From: Portunus trituberculatus
Taxonomy: Eukaryota > Arthropoda > Malacostraca > Decapoda > Portunidae
Direction of reading: 5' to 3'
Length of the DNA stretch: 64,000 nt
Assembly: GCF_017591435.1 (NCBI RefSeq)
Contig: NC_059299.1
Coordinates: 2,776,589 to 2,840,588, forward strand
Notes under the pieces: model-generated
Told to the model about the DNA's origin: nothing
Databases searched by the model: none
What the model saw: the letters and a program-made list of their open reading frames with translations, nothing else
Made by a program: the position numbers and the translations under genes
Shown here: in pieces, positions 42,161 through 53,244 of the stretch
Layout: each line of letters starts with the position of its first letter
Numbering within the stretch: the first letter of the stretch is position 1

Positions 42161-42314
42161 ATCGGCCGGGCTTGCGCGGGACGGACGAGATCGCCAAACT
42201 CAATGAAGCCGTCGGCCGATCACTCCTTATGGAGCTGGACAAGACCCACAGGTATCCAGTCAAGGGGGACGTGACTGTGTACGCCTTCCTGATCGCCAAG
42301 ATGCCGGCACTCAG
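42161..42314 (+). pseudogene. Nuclear receptor LBD exon, duplicate without terminal exon
   Basis: Identical in extent (154 bp) and splice signals to 11340-11493 (RPGLRGTDEI ... AKMPALR). The terminal exon coding helix 12 and the stop is missing from this copy because of the 1.04-kb difference. No downstream exon can complete the domain, so it is non-functional if real, or an assembly duplicate. Confidence 0.75.
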
Positions 42315-43674
42315 GTGAGCCCAATGCTGTTGCTGCTGCTACTCAGAGATAGAGGGATTGATGTTTCTATGGTCACAATATTGAAACGATACGTGCGATA
42401 CATGGTTTGTTGGAAGGATACGTGAGTCTGTAAACCTCGACAATTAGTTTTGCCTGTTTACTGTGTTGCCTTTTTTTTCTTTTTAATGCCAATGAAGTCT
42501 GGAAGTAAAAGATTAGAGAAAGCAACTGTAGATTATTGGAAGTAATCGTGGTGACATTAACATTAAGAACACAAAGCAACATTCAGCTGAACCAAACACT
42601 ACTCTGTTATCTTGGACCTCACATCCACACAGCTTAGGTCAGCTTGATCTAGTGCGCAAAGCTTCCAAGTGACTCCCTAACTCGAGAGTCTAACAAGTGT
42701 TCTGTGTAGAGGAGAGGGTGCCGGAAGCCTCCACTGTAATCTTAAGCAGCCCGCAGCAGCCCCACTGTAGATTATAATGTTGATCATGATGCCTTATAAT
42801 CGAGAGGTCAGCACGCGGCTGCTTACGGACTCTGGCTGCGCTAATGAGTCTCCAGGAGAGGATGGTTAATAAATAGTTCAAGGTTGAAGAATATACACAG
42901 TTTATTTTTTAAGGAATCATGTAATCGCCCTTGAGGATGGTCCTTATCTTTGTAAATTGAAGATATTGTATACTTAAAAAAAGAATATTTAATTATATTA
43001 TTACGTAAACTGTTACACACTAAAAATCTTTATTGCCTTTTACATAAAAACAAAAAAATTGTTATCACTCATTCTTGTCATTGTCAGAATGGTAAACAAA
43101 ATTTGCCACTAATATCATGTCATCAGCTCCATCATTATTTCACTTAAGTCTTTTTTTTATATATATAAGTTTAGGTAGCTTTTAATTTTGTATAGTTTAA
43201 TTTATTTTTGTTCAGCTTCTCCCAGCAAACACATATTGAAATCATATATTGTGCCAGTTAATACTAATCTGCATCTGGTGTGGTCCATCGGCCGCGCTTC
43301 TTGAGTCCTGGTGAGGAGCTGGCAACAAAGAGGACTGGAATAGAGGTACAAAGAGAGTCCCGCGGCAGAGAGGGGAGCGTCTCGCCGGGTCCTTAGCGTG
43401 CTTGGGGGGGCCAGGAGACCCACGCCGAGCCCAAGGCGACAACATTGCGGAAACTGTGTTATGCTCAAGTGGCGGAGGAGAGCCGGTGTTAGCGTCCCGA
43501 GCGTCCACCCCCGACAAGGCCTCAGACTCTTGGAAAACGCTGTGTTGCGTCCTTTGCCCATTCCAGCCGTGCTAGAGTACAAATAGGTTAGAGCGAGGCC
43601 ATCCTGCCCTGTCTTGTCTCCCGGACTCGCTGGCCGTGACCGCGTCCTCCCCCAAGTCTTGGTCTGAGGTTCTT

Positions 43675-44652
43675 AAAGCCGTCTTGATCAGTCTCTGTGA
43701 CCAGCGTGTGTTCAGGCCTGAGAGCCGCCCTTCCGTTGGCCCTTTGATTTTACATTTCCTCCCGTTGAAACCTCATTCTTTTATTCTTCTCGAGCTGACG
43801 TGGCTGGCTTGAGACCCGCTTGACTACAGACACACCCGGTGTACAGAAAGACAGCCTCTGGTGTAGTTAAGAAGGGCGGCAGACGCCGGAGGACCTCTCG
43901 TGCGTAGAGAACATAGAGTCTAGTGTGCTTTCGGAGAGTTGGGGCCAGCTGGGTCCTGCCGCCACTAGGTCACAGGCTGCTGTACAAACTCCGGCCACCG
44001 CCACCCTGCTTACTGCTGCTGCCACCTACTGACTATTTATTGGGTGACGACCATCTCCAGTCTCTGCTGTGCTTCACCAGGTGTCCCACACGGCCAGCAG
44101 CAGCGCGAGCAGTCTGTGTGTTCCGTGCAGACTCTCCTATTGGTTATTGTGGATGAAAAAAATAAGAAAGAAAAAATACAAAAAAAAAATAAATAAATAC
44201 TTCTTCGGTCCTTCCTCTATGGGGTGCGGGAAATAACCAGCTATGGGGCGTCTTGTACTCACCACACATAAACACAGGGGTTACAGTAAACTGGTATTTT
44301 GGCTAACCTGGAGTTTTATTAAGCCTCTTGTGTTTCGTTAGCTTTTATAGGTTCAAGAGTTTTAGTATCATCATGTTACATCAATAATAAACTATATATA
44401 TATAATACTGGAGACTTTCACTTGCTGGCCTGTCATGTACTGCTGCTGTGTACAAGTCACCACTCACCACACCAGAGTTCACAGGAAGCACACACTGCCC
44501 ACTAGTCACAGAAAGCACCACGCACTGCCTCACTGCCTGCCACAAGAACCACCACAAATACAATGCAAATCTACAAACTCGAGAAACCAAGAATGAATTT
44601 TGTTAGGAAGGTGTTTTTTTCTTGTTCCTATCATTATTGTCATCATAAGCAC

Positions 44653-44686
<34 letters not shown>

Positions 44687-45098
44687 CCCATCTCTACCCT
44701 GGAACTTTAAGTAGATGGTTAGTTCTTAGAGTCAGTGTGTATGTAATAGATCACGGTAAGTGCACCTTAGACCATATAGTTCGGAATTGAGTGAACCACT
44801 GAAAATGAGGATTATATTGATATGAATGCACACTTCCTTATTTTGTATTCTTGCTCTTTCTGAGCTCAATTTGTCACTATTATAAGTATTTTTTGGATTG
44901 ACAATAACTTAAGAGATTTATTTAATGAGTATTGAAGATTCATAATTGCTTCACTGGGAAATACTCTCAGAATTGCCACAAAAATGGGCCTTTATTTGAT
45001 ATGAAAAGTTGATAAGCCTTCTACAAATCCAAGACTGTATTGGATAGATTGGAATTTGAGTATGTCTAACATATTCCCCTACATTGTTGTGTGTTCAG
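43675..45098. other. presumed FMO intron or 5' flank; no exon recognised
   Basis: A GC-rich first 480 bp then AT-rich sequence with (TAG)n at 44652-44686. I searched by eye for the FAD-binding GxGxxG exon expected upstream of the monooxygenase and did not find it. Confidence 0.4.
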
Positions 45099-48000
45099 TT
45101 TCGTCACCATGTGGAGAAAGTAAAGCCAGTTGATCGGGATGATGGAAGCAATGGCTGGGCTGTTACTGTGCAAGACCTTGAGACCAACACCACCACCACC
45201 TCTTTCTGTGATAGCATCCTTGTGTGCAATGGGTAAGGATTACATGAAAATTTCTAGACTCTTACCAGAAATGTCTGGTGTCATATTTTTTATATATGTA
45301 GATAATAGATTAGCTATTTGTGTTTTATTCTCTTTATGCCTCTGGTCTTCATTGACAGCCACTACTCTGTGCCAATGATGCCGCCAATCAAAGACATCGA
45401 CAAGTTCCGAGGCCAGCAGATGCACAGTCATGACTATCGAGAGCCGGAGCCTTTCAGAGGGTTGAGGGTGGCAGTGCTTGGTGCCTCAGCATCGGGTCTT
45501 GATATTTCCCTTGAGGTGGCAAGTGTGGCAAAAGAGGTATGTGTAGCTAGCTGAATGATTGGATGGATGGCTTATTTTAAGTTGACAAGCTATTTATTTT
45601 TTATGAGTTTACCTTACATTAACTGTGCCAATCAGCGAGTCCCTCTAGATCTAAAAAGGACAACCATAACACAGAAGCCCTCAGCCAGGCGATTCCTTTG
45701 TAAGGAGATAAGATGTTGTCTTGACACAGTTCAATTTATGTTTTCAGGTCTTACTTTCCCACAACCATCCAGTTCAAATTCCATCAGAGCTTCCACCTAA
45801 TATTCGTCAGGTGCGTGGCATTGTGGCAGCCTATGAAGATGGCTTTGTTTTTGGTGACGGGTCTCAGGCGGATGCTGATGTATTGCTATGCTGCACAGGT
45901 AAATATGGATGCCCTATGATTTTGTTTAATTCCAATAGATTATATGAACTGTAAAGTATAAACTTTTTATATTGTAATCAAGTTTGAGTTTCTTTGGAGT
46001 TGTATATCAGACTTTCTTTGCTTTAAATTGTATTGCAATGCTGATTCCAAAATTGTGAATCAATGAACAACAATCAGGTTGAGTTAGATGCCAAAATAAT
46101 CTTCATTTCCTCTCAGGTTACGAGTTCACATTCCCATTTCTTTCGGAGGAGTGTGGAGTGACTGTGGAGAACAATATTGTGAAGCCGCTGTACAAACACT
46201 TGATTCACACGGCATTTCCCACCATGGCTTTTGTTGGGATTCCATTTCAGATTGTTCCCTTCCCTCTATTCGATGTTCAGGTATGTTGATTTGAATCATT
46301 AAACTGGGTTGTGTTGCTTGGGTAGTTACAAAGGGTAGTACTAGTGATGGTGATGGTGGTGGTGGTGGTGATAGTTGTGATGTAAGTAATGCTGATTGTT
46401 TGTTAAATTTGAATGTGTAAAGTTAATTCAATGATATTGATGTATGTTTATATGAGAAAAGAAAAAAAAAAGCAAGGCCTTAAATAAGTGTAATATTATG
46501 CAGTAGTTATTGTAAAGAAAGCTATAGAAGGGAATGAATGAAGTGCTGAGAGAAATGAGGCCTGGAATAGAATGCTAATCCAGTGTAGTTGGCATGAATG
46601 AAATCTTCAAAAGTTCAGTGATTTGTATGACAGAGGTGTATAAAGTGTGTAAATAGCATAAATACATCTTTTAAAGGTGTTGCATGTCACATTCTTGTCT
46701 TTCTGTACAGTTTGTACATATTCTTGGCTGTCCATTGTCTAACAAGCTTTCATATGCATTATGTAATCAGTATATAGTTAGTAGATTTAAAATATAGATA
46801 CATTCTTTTAAAGTTATGAATTTTGCAAAAAGAAAAAAAACCATTAAGTGTATGTTGCCTCATGGCATCAAAATTCTCTTTTCTTCCTCTCCTTAGGTGC
46901 AGTTTTTCCTCAATTCACTAAAGCAAGATATTACTTTGCCCGACAAGACGGCAATGGACCAAGATACTCAGGCAGCTTTTGCCGAGCACATAGATAAGGG
47001 CAAGGCCGTTAGGCACTTCCATAAATTTGGAAAACAGCAGTGGGGTTATGCCAAGGATCTAAGTTCTTTGGGTAACATAATATCATTGCCTGAGGTCCTT
47101 ACAGAATTGTATGCCTATGTCTCATCATTACGTCAAGCACAACTGATGTATTACAAATGTGCACAGTTCAGGATAAAGGACTCAAACACATTTTTGCATA
47201 TTGACTGATAAGTGATAATATTAGGCCTTATAATGATAAAACTAACCCTTCAAGTATTGATTGTATGTAGCAGCTCACATTAAATATCTGAGGGATCATC
47301 TAAATGAGGAATGTATGTTGAGGTCAGCCTGTATCTTATGGTGGTTTTCTCTACAATCAAAAAAATTTCCTAATGATAATGTTCAAATTACTTTTATGTG
47401 CAGTGGCTTTCTTTTTTGTTTATGCTTCCTTCTAATTTTTCAACTGTTCTATGGAGGGAAATGCTTCACTGGGCTAAGGTCTTGTCCTGTGCAGCAGTGT
47501 GGGAGAAAAACTGCCTGTCAGATGGTATTTCTTCTTGATTTCTTTGTTTCTAGTGATGTGATTTTAAATATATTTTATGAGTGTTTGCATTCATGAAGTA
47601 TACTTTTTTTATTTTACTATCAAAATTTGCAATGCCTATGTTCTCTAACAAATTGCTGTATTGATATGAGAATATGTACATATGTTTGTCTTGTTTGGGC
47701 CATCTTTCTTTGATAGAGTTTGTGAGATTGAGGTGTTGTGCTGTGTATGAGTACAACCATGTATTAAACACACAAACAATTATATTCTTATATAAACTGG
47801 CATTTCTCTTGCTGAACAAAATCCTTGGCACAGGTGAAGTTCTTCCTGGCAGTGCTGACAGGGGATGTTACCCCACTGACACATGAGGAAATGGACGCTG
47901 ATACAGTACATGCACTGCAGCGCCTGAGGTGTAGTGGTGGCCAGGATCGGCACTATCACCGAATGGGTGTGGAAGGTTCAGTCCGCTACATGGAGGAATT

Positions 48001-48277
48001 ATCAACCTCAGCTCATCTCTCCCCTGTGCCATCATACATGCTCTGGTTCTACAAGTTAGTCTTTATGAGGATGTTGTTCTCATTGTTGACTATAAAGCAA
48101 CATCGGTACGTGGTGGAGGCCGGTGGACGAGTGAGGGAGTGGCACAATGGACGAGAGGTCAACACAGTGTGGAATCTGAGGAGGCTCGTTGTGGTGCAGT
48201 TGATGCGCCTCATGTGGCGAGACTTTGGGGTGTTTTCTTTTGCTACCAAGACACTAAGGAAGTACCTTGGATTATGA
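45099..48277 (+). CDS. Flavin-containing monooxygenase (FMO), N-terminal exons missing, two alternative last exons
   Basis: FMOs oxygenate N- and S-nucleophiles using FAD and NADPH. Exons are 45099-45232, 45359-45536, 45748-45898 and 46117-46280 (209 codons, phases consistent), then either 46897-47208 or 47834-48277. Family marks are the FMO signature FRGQQMHSHDY (FxGxxxHxxxY), the NADPH-binding VAVLGASASGLD and the LCCTGYEF motif (ATGY-type). The FAD GxGxxG region, roughly the first 100-150 residues, is absent from the window. The two terminal exons are homologous: VQFFLNSLKQDI and VKFFLAVLTGDV, each opening in phase 0. The second is longer and ends RKYLGL. It resembles the senecionine N-oxygenase/GS-OX-like FMOs of invertebrates. 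An AATAAA follows at 48377-48382. Confidence 0.85.
46897..47208 (+). CDS. FMO alternative last exon A
   Basis: Acceptor CTCCTTAG, phase 0 after ...FPLFDVQ. It encodes 103 residues (VQFFLNSLKQ ... LRQAQLMYYK ...) to a TGA. It aligns along about 80 residues with exon B (DITLPDKTAMDQDT versus DVTPLTHEEMDADT; RHFHKFG versus RHYHRMG). ATTAAA variants at 47279 and 47761 could serve as poly(A) signals. It could also be a decaying duplicate. Confidence 0.6.
   Translation: MQFFLNSLKQDITLPDKTAMDQDTQAAFAEHIDKGKAVRHFHKFGKQQWGYAKDLSSLGNIISLPEVLTELYAYVSSLRQAQLMYYKCAQFRIKDSNTFLHID
47834..48277 (+). CDS. FMO alternative last exon B
   Basis: Acceptor CTTGGCACAG, phase 0. It encodes 147 residues with a hydrophobic segment (LWFYKLVFMRMLFSLL) and an Arg-rich C-terminus, then a TGA. 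A canonical AATAAA lies 100 bp downstream, making this the more conventional terminus. Confidence 0.7.
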   Translation: MKFFLAVLTGDVTPLTHEEMDADTVHALQRLRCSGGQDRHYHRMGVEGSVRYMEELSTSAHLSPVPSYMLWFYKLVFMRMLFSLLTIKQHRYVVEAGGRVREWHNGREVNTVWNLRRLVVVQLMRLMWRDFGVFSFATKTLRKYLGL

Positions 48278-48383
48278 TGCATGAGCCATCATTAGTGATT
48301 GATGAAAAAGATGGAAATATTAATCATACTTTACAAATAAACACTGGATAAATAGCTTTGATATACTGTACAGTTAAATAAAT

Positions 48384-49339
48384 GTCATCATTTGTCAATA
48401 TGTTTGAGAAATGGTATAATTGAAAAATGGTCAAAATGGCATGCATTGTATAGCACCAATAAAGATGCGAAATGTCTGGAGGATCTTACAAGTATAATGT
48501 ATTGTGTAGACATCAAGGTGACATTCTTTAAACAAATTATGCTAAGTGACAGATCTAGCAAATCATGGATATTGTATATTTTGTCCTAATAGATTCTTCC
48601 TCTCTCTCCCCTCCCTCCCATCATTTGCTGTCTGGACTACTTGGACCTTGGTGTTAAAGATAAGCCAGACAATCATGTTGTCATCCTGAGGGAATTCTGT
48701 ACCATATCAGGATTAATTAGCAACTGTGATAAAGAAACCGTTGTAAAGAAAAGCAAGAAAATAATTAATAAATAGAATGAACAACTTCCATTTTATAACT
48801 TATTTTAAACCTCTTACTGCTGAGCTAGGTACTTTCATTGTGTCAAATTCCTAAATAAATATAACAATGCGTGTGTGAAAATATCTATGGTAAAAAGTCA
48901 AATCTCGAGAGAGAGTAGCATGAGCCTTGGCAAGAATAGTGCGGGAAAGTCGCGAAACGAGGCTGCATCAAGCCATCAAGGTCATGGTATGTGGGTCGTG
49001 AGAAGTACTATTTATAACGTCTTCCAAACTTTCACCTTTCTTTCACTTCCTGTTTCCATTTTTTTTTTTTTTTTTCCAAACTGATAGTTTTAGGTTAGTT
49101 TGGTTGAGTTTTCTCGGTATTGCAGATTTCGTGGTAAGATGACAGTTTTATTGTTTGGGCATTTTTTTTTTCTTATGCAGAAGGGATAACTGGTCAAAAG
49201 TAAGAAAAAGAAAAAAAAAATGGCCCACAGGTTTGCCAGTTCCCTTAAAGTCACGTGAGTTATCCAAAATTCAGGAACAAATGTCTTGAAATGATGATGA
49301 TAATAATAATTGTAGTTATAATAATAACAATTATTATTA

Positions 49340-49381
<42 letters not shown>

Positions 49382-49540
49382 GCAACATCTTGTTAATTAC
49401 ATGCACTATTTTTTCTAGATGAAGTTGTACACTGATATGAAGCTATGGCTAAAAATTGCCAGGTTAGAATGATGGGAATGAAGATGATGATGTGGTGGTG
49501 GTGGTGGAGTGTGTTGTGGTGGCAAATTTTAGCAAAGTTG
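48384..49540. other. FMO to Sfmbt intergenic; (ATT)n at 49330-49380
   Basis: No coding signal. Contains an ATT array of about 17 units and T-rich runs. The promoter of Sfmbt should lie near its right end. Confidence 0.4.
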
Positions 49541-49617
49541 TGTTGCGCCGCGTCTGTGTGTGTCCCGCCGCTGGCTCAACACAGCACTCAACACTTCTCT
49601 CAGTCCCCGCTTGGCCA
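49540..49617 (+). other. probable Sfmbt 5'UTR exon
   Basis: A GC-richer stretch ending in a strong donor (GCCA|GTAAGT, exon end 49617). The next suitable acceptor is TTTCATAG at 50877, 17 nt before the Sfmbt ATG. The start of the exon is not defined. Confidence 0.4.
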
Positions 49618-50894
49618 GTAAGTCGTTTTTTGGAAGTTTTTCGTGTATTTTTAGGCATTTGTTATACTTTTATGTGTCAGTAACATGATCAAACTGGACT
49701 TGACAAAATAATACAGGGATCAATCAAATTTTGAAGTGATCCAATGCCTAAGAATTTGATTAGTGTTTACCTTTCAGTTTTTCGGTAATTTATTACTGGT
49801 CAGTAGTGAAAGGTTAGATGTGGACTGGAATGATAGCCGTAGCACACTCTCTTTGAGACAGTATTTATTCCTGGATTAAGGTGTTTCTTTGTTACTCTTT
49901 CAATGTGTGGTGTATGGTACTGTAATGCCCCCGTGAGTGAACTGTTTTGTGGATTAGCAGGGTACATACGTGGGCAGACCGTCTGGTAGTGTTCACTTAT
50001 TGTCTTAAATGTTGGAATGCTGTGGAAATCTGCCACTGAACCATTACTTTGACATTCTTCATCTGCTCCATGGCTGGAAGACATTGTCATTCAGGAATAG
50101 TGAAGGATTTAACAGCTGTGTATTTTGCTCAATTTTTTTTTTTTTTTATTCCTTTATTTTGTTTTAATATCCGACTAGATTTCGCCATTCTGTGTCTTTT
50201 TCACTGTATATAGCTTTAGATTAATCATGTCAGTCTGTTCAGTGTCAGATTGCAAATCACTAATGAAGGGAAGCAAAAATTTTAGGAACAGTTATCCCAG
50301 TTACCAGTTATTGATTGTATGTACTATTGCATACTTAGGTTGACTTGTTTTCTAACAAATGTATGTACTTATGTACATCACCATTTACAATATTATAGAG
50401 GAGAAAATCATGATTATCCTCACATCATACTTAGCCACTGGCCAATCACAAGGCTCACAGCAAATTACTGGCCAGGAAAAACACTAAGACATCACTAGAA
50501 GCTCTGAAGCAAAGAGAAAATGACATTCTTTTGACACTTAAATTGGAAACTTGCTTAATGTTTTAATTGTCAAGCTGACATTTTATTTTACTGCTTGCTA
50601 CCATTTACTATACTTGTTTACTGGCACTTATGTAGTAGTTACCCAAGTGTTTCATGAGTACATAGCAGAGACATAGCTGAGTCGCTGTTGACCGGGTCCA
50701 TTCCCTGAGGTTGGGCAAATTGGACTGACTTGACCTCATTGCCCATATGGCTGCCGGCCAGCCCTTTCTGGGTATCAAAACATGGCATTATGGGAGGTAG
50801 GGGTCATGAGCAGTGTCCAAACTGGTACTAATGCATCAGTTGTTGCTGAAGTTAAAATATGATTTGTCCTTTCATAGGATACAAACAGAAGAAT

Positions 50895-53168
50895 ATGGCT
50901 GCCACTGAAGAGGATGTGATATCATCCTCTACTGTGGAAGTTGAGGAGTGCCTACTGCCCTCCCCAGGAGCTGTGGCCAGTGTGTCTCCACCCACCATAC
51001 CTGAAACCCCACAGATGGAGGAGCTGGCTTGTCAGCTGGAGGAAACCAGTCAGCCAGAGCCAGCTAGTCAGTCTGAACCAGCCATTCAGACTGAGCCAAC
51101 CAGTCCAACTGTGGCAACTGAGCCAGCCAATCAGTCTGAGCCATCCAATCAGACTGAGCCAGCCAGTCAGACTGAACCAGCCAGTCAGAGCGAGCCTTCT
51201 AGTCAGCCAGAGCCATCCAGTCAGCCAGAGTCATCCAGTCAGCCAGAATCAGCCAGTCAGCCAGATCCAGCCAGTCAGCCTGAACCAGGTAGGACACAAG
51301 CCATGTTGTCAGAAAGATACCAGTCAGCCATCATACACAGTGCTGCTGCAGAAATTTAAGTATTGTATTATTGCTGGAAAGATATGTGAGTGACTCCTCA
51401 GTGTGTGTGTGTGTGTGTGTTTGTTTGTTTTTGTTTTTGTTTGCTTGTTTGTATGTGTGTGTACTTGTTTGTGTGTGGGCATGCATTACTGTGACCATAA
51501 TATTAATCCTTTTCTAAGTAGCATCACTAGAACAGTATCAGTCTATAAGGATTTCATGGTAGAGGAATCAAGAAGCTGTGTGCCATGTAGCTAAGTGTTG
51601 TAAGTTTACATGGCCATCATGTTTATAAAGATGATAATGATTTGTCAAATGTTCTCTCTAAATTTGATGAAATACAACTATTGCAGAGGAAGAATTTTCT
51701 TGGGAGGAATACCTAGAAGAGACCAACACTGAAGCTGTTCCTCCGTCTACTTTTCAGCACGTAGGTTTCTAAGGTGTCCAGTCTGGGTATTGGAATGGAA
51801 CCATGGGGGCCTATTTTTTATTGTATAATCATGTGTATTATGATAAACCTATTGTACTTGGGATTAATGATATATTTTGCTGATTGGACATTGTGTTTTG
51901 GTTCAGGTTGAAAGGAGCCTTGAGTCTGGGATCTTTGTGGACCAGCTGGTGGAAGTAGAGAATGCCAGCCATGCATCCCCCGGCTACTGGCTGGCTCGTG
52001 TTGTCACCACCTGTGGACCACTGCTCAGGTATTCTCTAATGAAAGTTGCTGTATCATCTTTCAATCATTTTTCTCCCTCCAAGTTATAGATACACTTTCA
52101 TTTTCCAATGGACTTTGGGTAGTTTCACTGACATTCTAGGTAACATTTGTGGAAGTATTTGTACCTTCTCAAATACTTTATTCCACAGTTTTACAATTAC
52201 CCCAACAGACTGCGCTACATCACACAAAGCAGCATCAATGTAGAGTGCTGGCGTGAGATTGCACAGGGAGGACTACACCCGGTGGGATGGTGCAGCAGCC
52301 ACTCCATCCCCCTGACAGTGCCCCCAGACCTCAGTGCTCAGCTGGAGGAAGAGGATGCCAAACAGGAGGCCATAGAGGCAGTGGAAGAAGCCCAGAAAGT
52401 TGGAGTGTCTGTTCCAGAGGAGGCTCTTGATGTAGATGGTTACACTGCTATTGATCGCATCAAGTGTGGAATGAAGGTAGAGGTAAGTGTCAAGAAACTG
52501 CTTTTCCATTAATTTTCTTATCCAGTCACTTCCTTATATTGTTGTTCTCCTTTTTGAGTTTCCAGCATGTTATCTTGAGTCTGCCATTTGTTCCTCAAGG
52601 TGTTCTTCCTCTCCTCTCACCTGCAGTGATGGTGATTAATGACTTGTTCTCCAATTCCTTTGCAATTTATAAGTTTGCCTTGAAGTTTACCCTTTTTAAT
52701 GATATATGTACCTTTTTTATCCAAGGTGCTGTGGGAAGGTGATGCGCTGTGTGGATGGGTTGCCACTGTCACGGAAAATGTGGGTGGACGTCTCCTGCTA
52801 CGTTATGACACTCCAGACTGTTCAGGGCTAACCTCCTGGCTCTTCTACCAACACGCACGGCTCCGACCCCCAGACTGGCTCCACCTCCAGGACTATCCAC
52901 ACAGGTGATACATTGCACACCAGTAACTAACCCCTCACTACTAATATACTTTTTTTTCTTTCCATGTAAAGTAGATGGATAAGAAAAGAAAACCTACTTC
53001 ACTCTATGCATGGCAGTTTATTTATATGTGTATTTGCATTAGAGATTTATCATTTATTATATCCTGTGTACATTTAGTTCATTTCAGTTCAAAAAGTGAT
53101 AGCCTAGTCGTAACATTCTATGCTTTTATTGTAGGTATATTTCACTTGGGTTTATGTGTTTGAAGTAG

Positions 53169-53244
<76 letters not shown>

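Larger units (their letters stand above)
40838..43674. repeat. duplicated block, copy 2 (matches 10017-13893)
   Basis: Same order as copy 1: LINE RNase H half, nuclear-receptor exon, downstream AT- and GC-rich sequence. It lacks the 1.04 kb corresponding to about 11864-12903. The junction CTCGA|GAGTCTAAC shows only a one-base overlap between the two flanks. The right boundary is where copy 2 continues AAAGCCG and copy 1 continues CGGTGAC. Confidence 0.9.
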
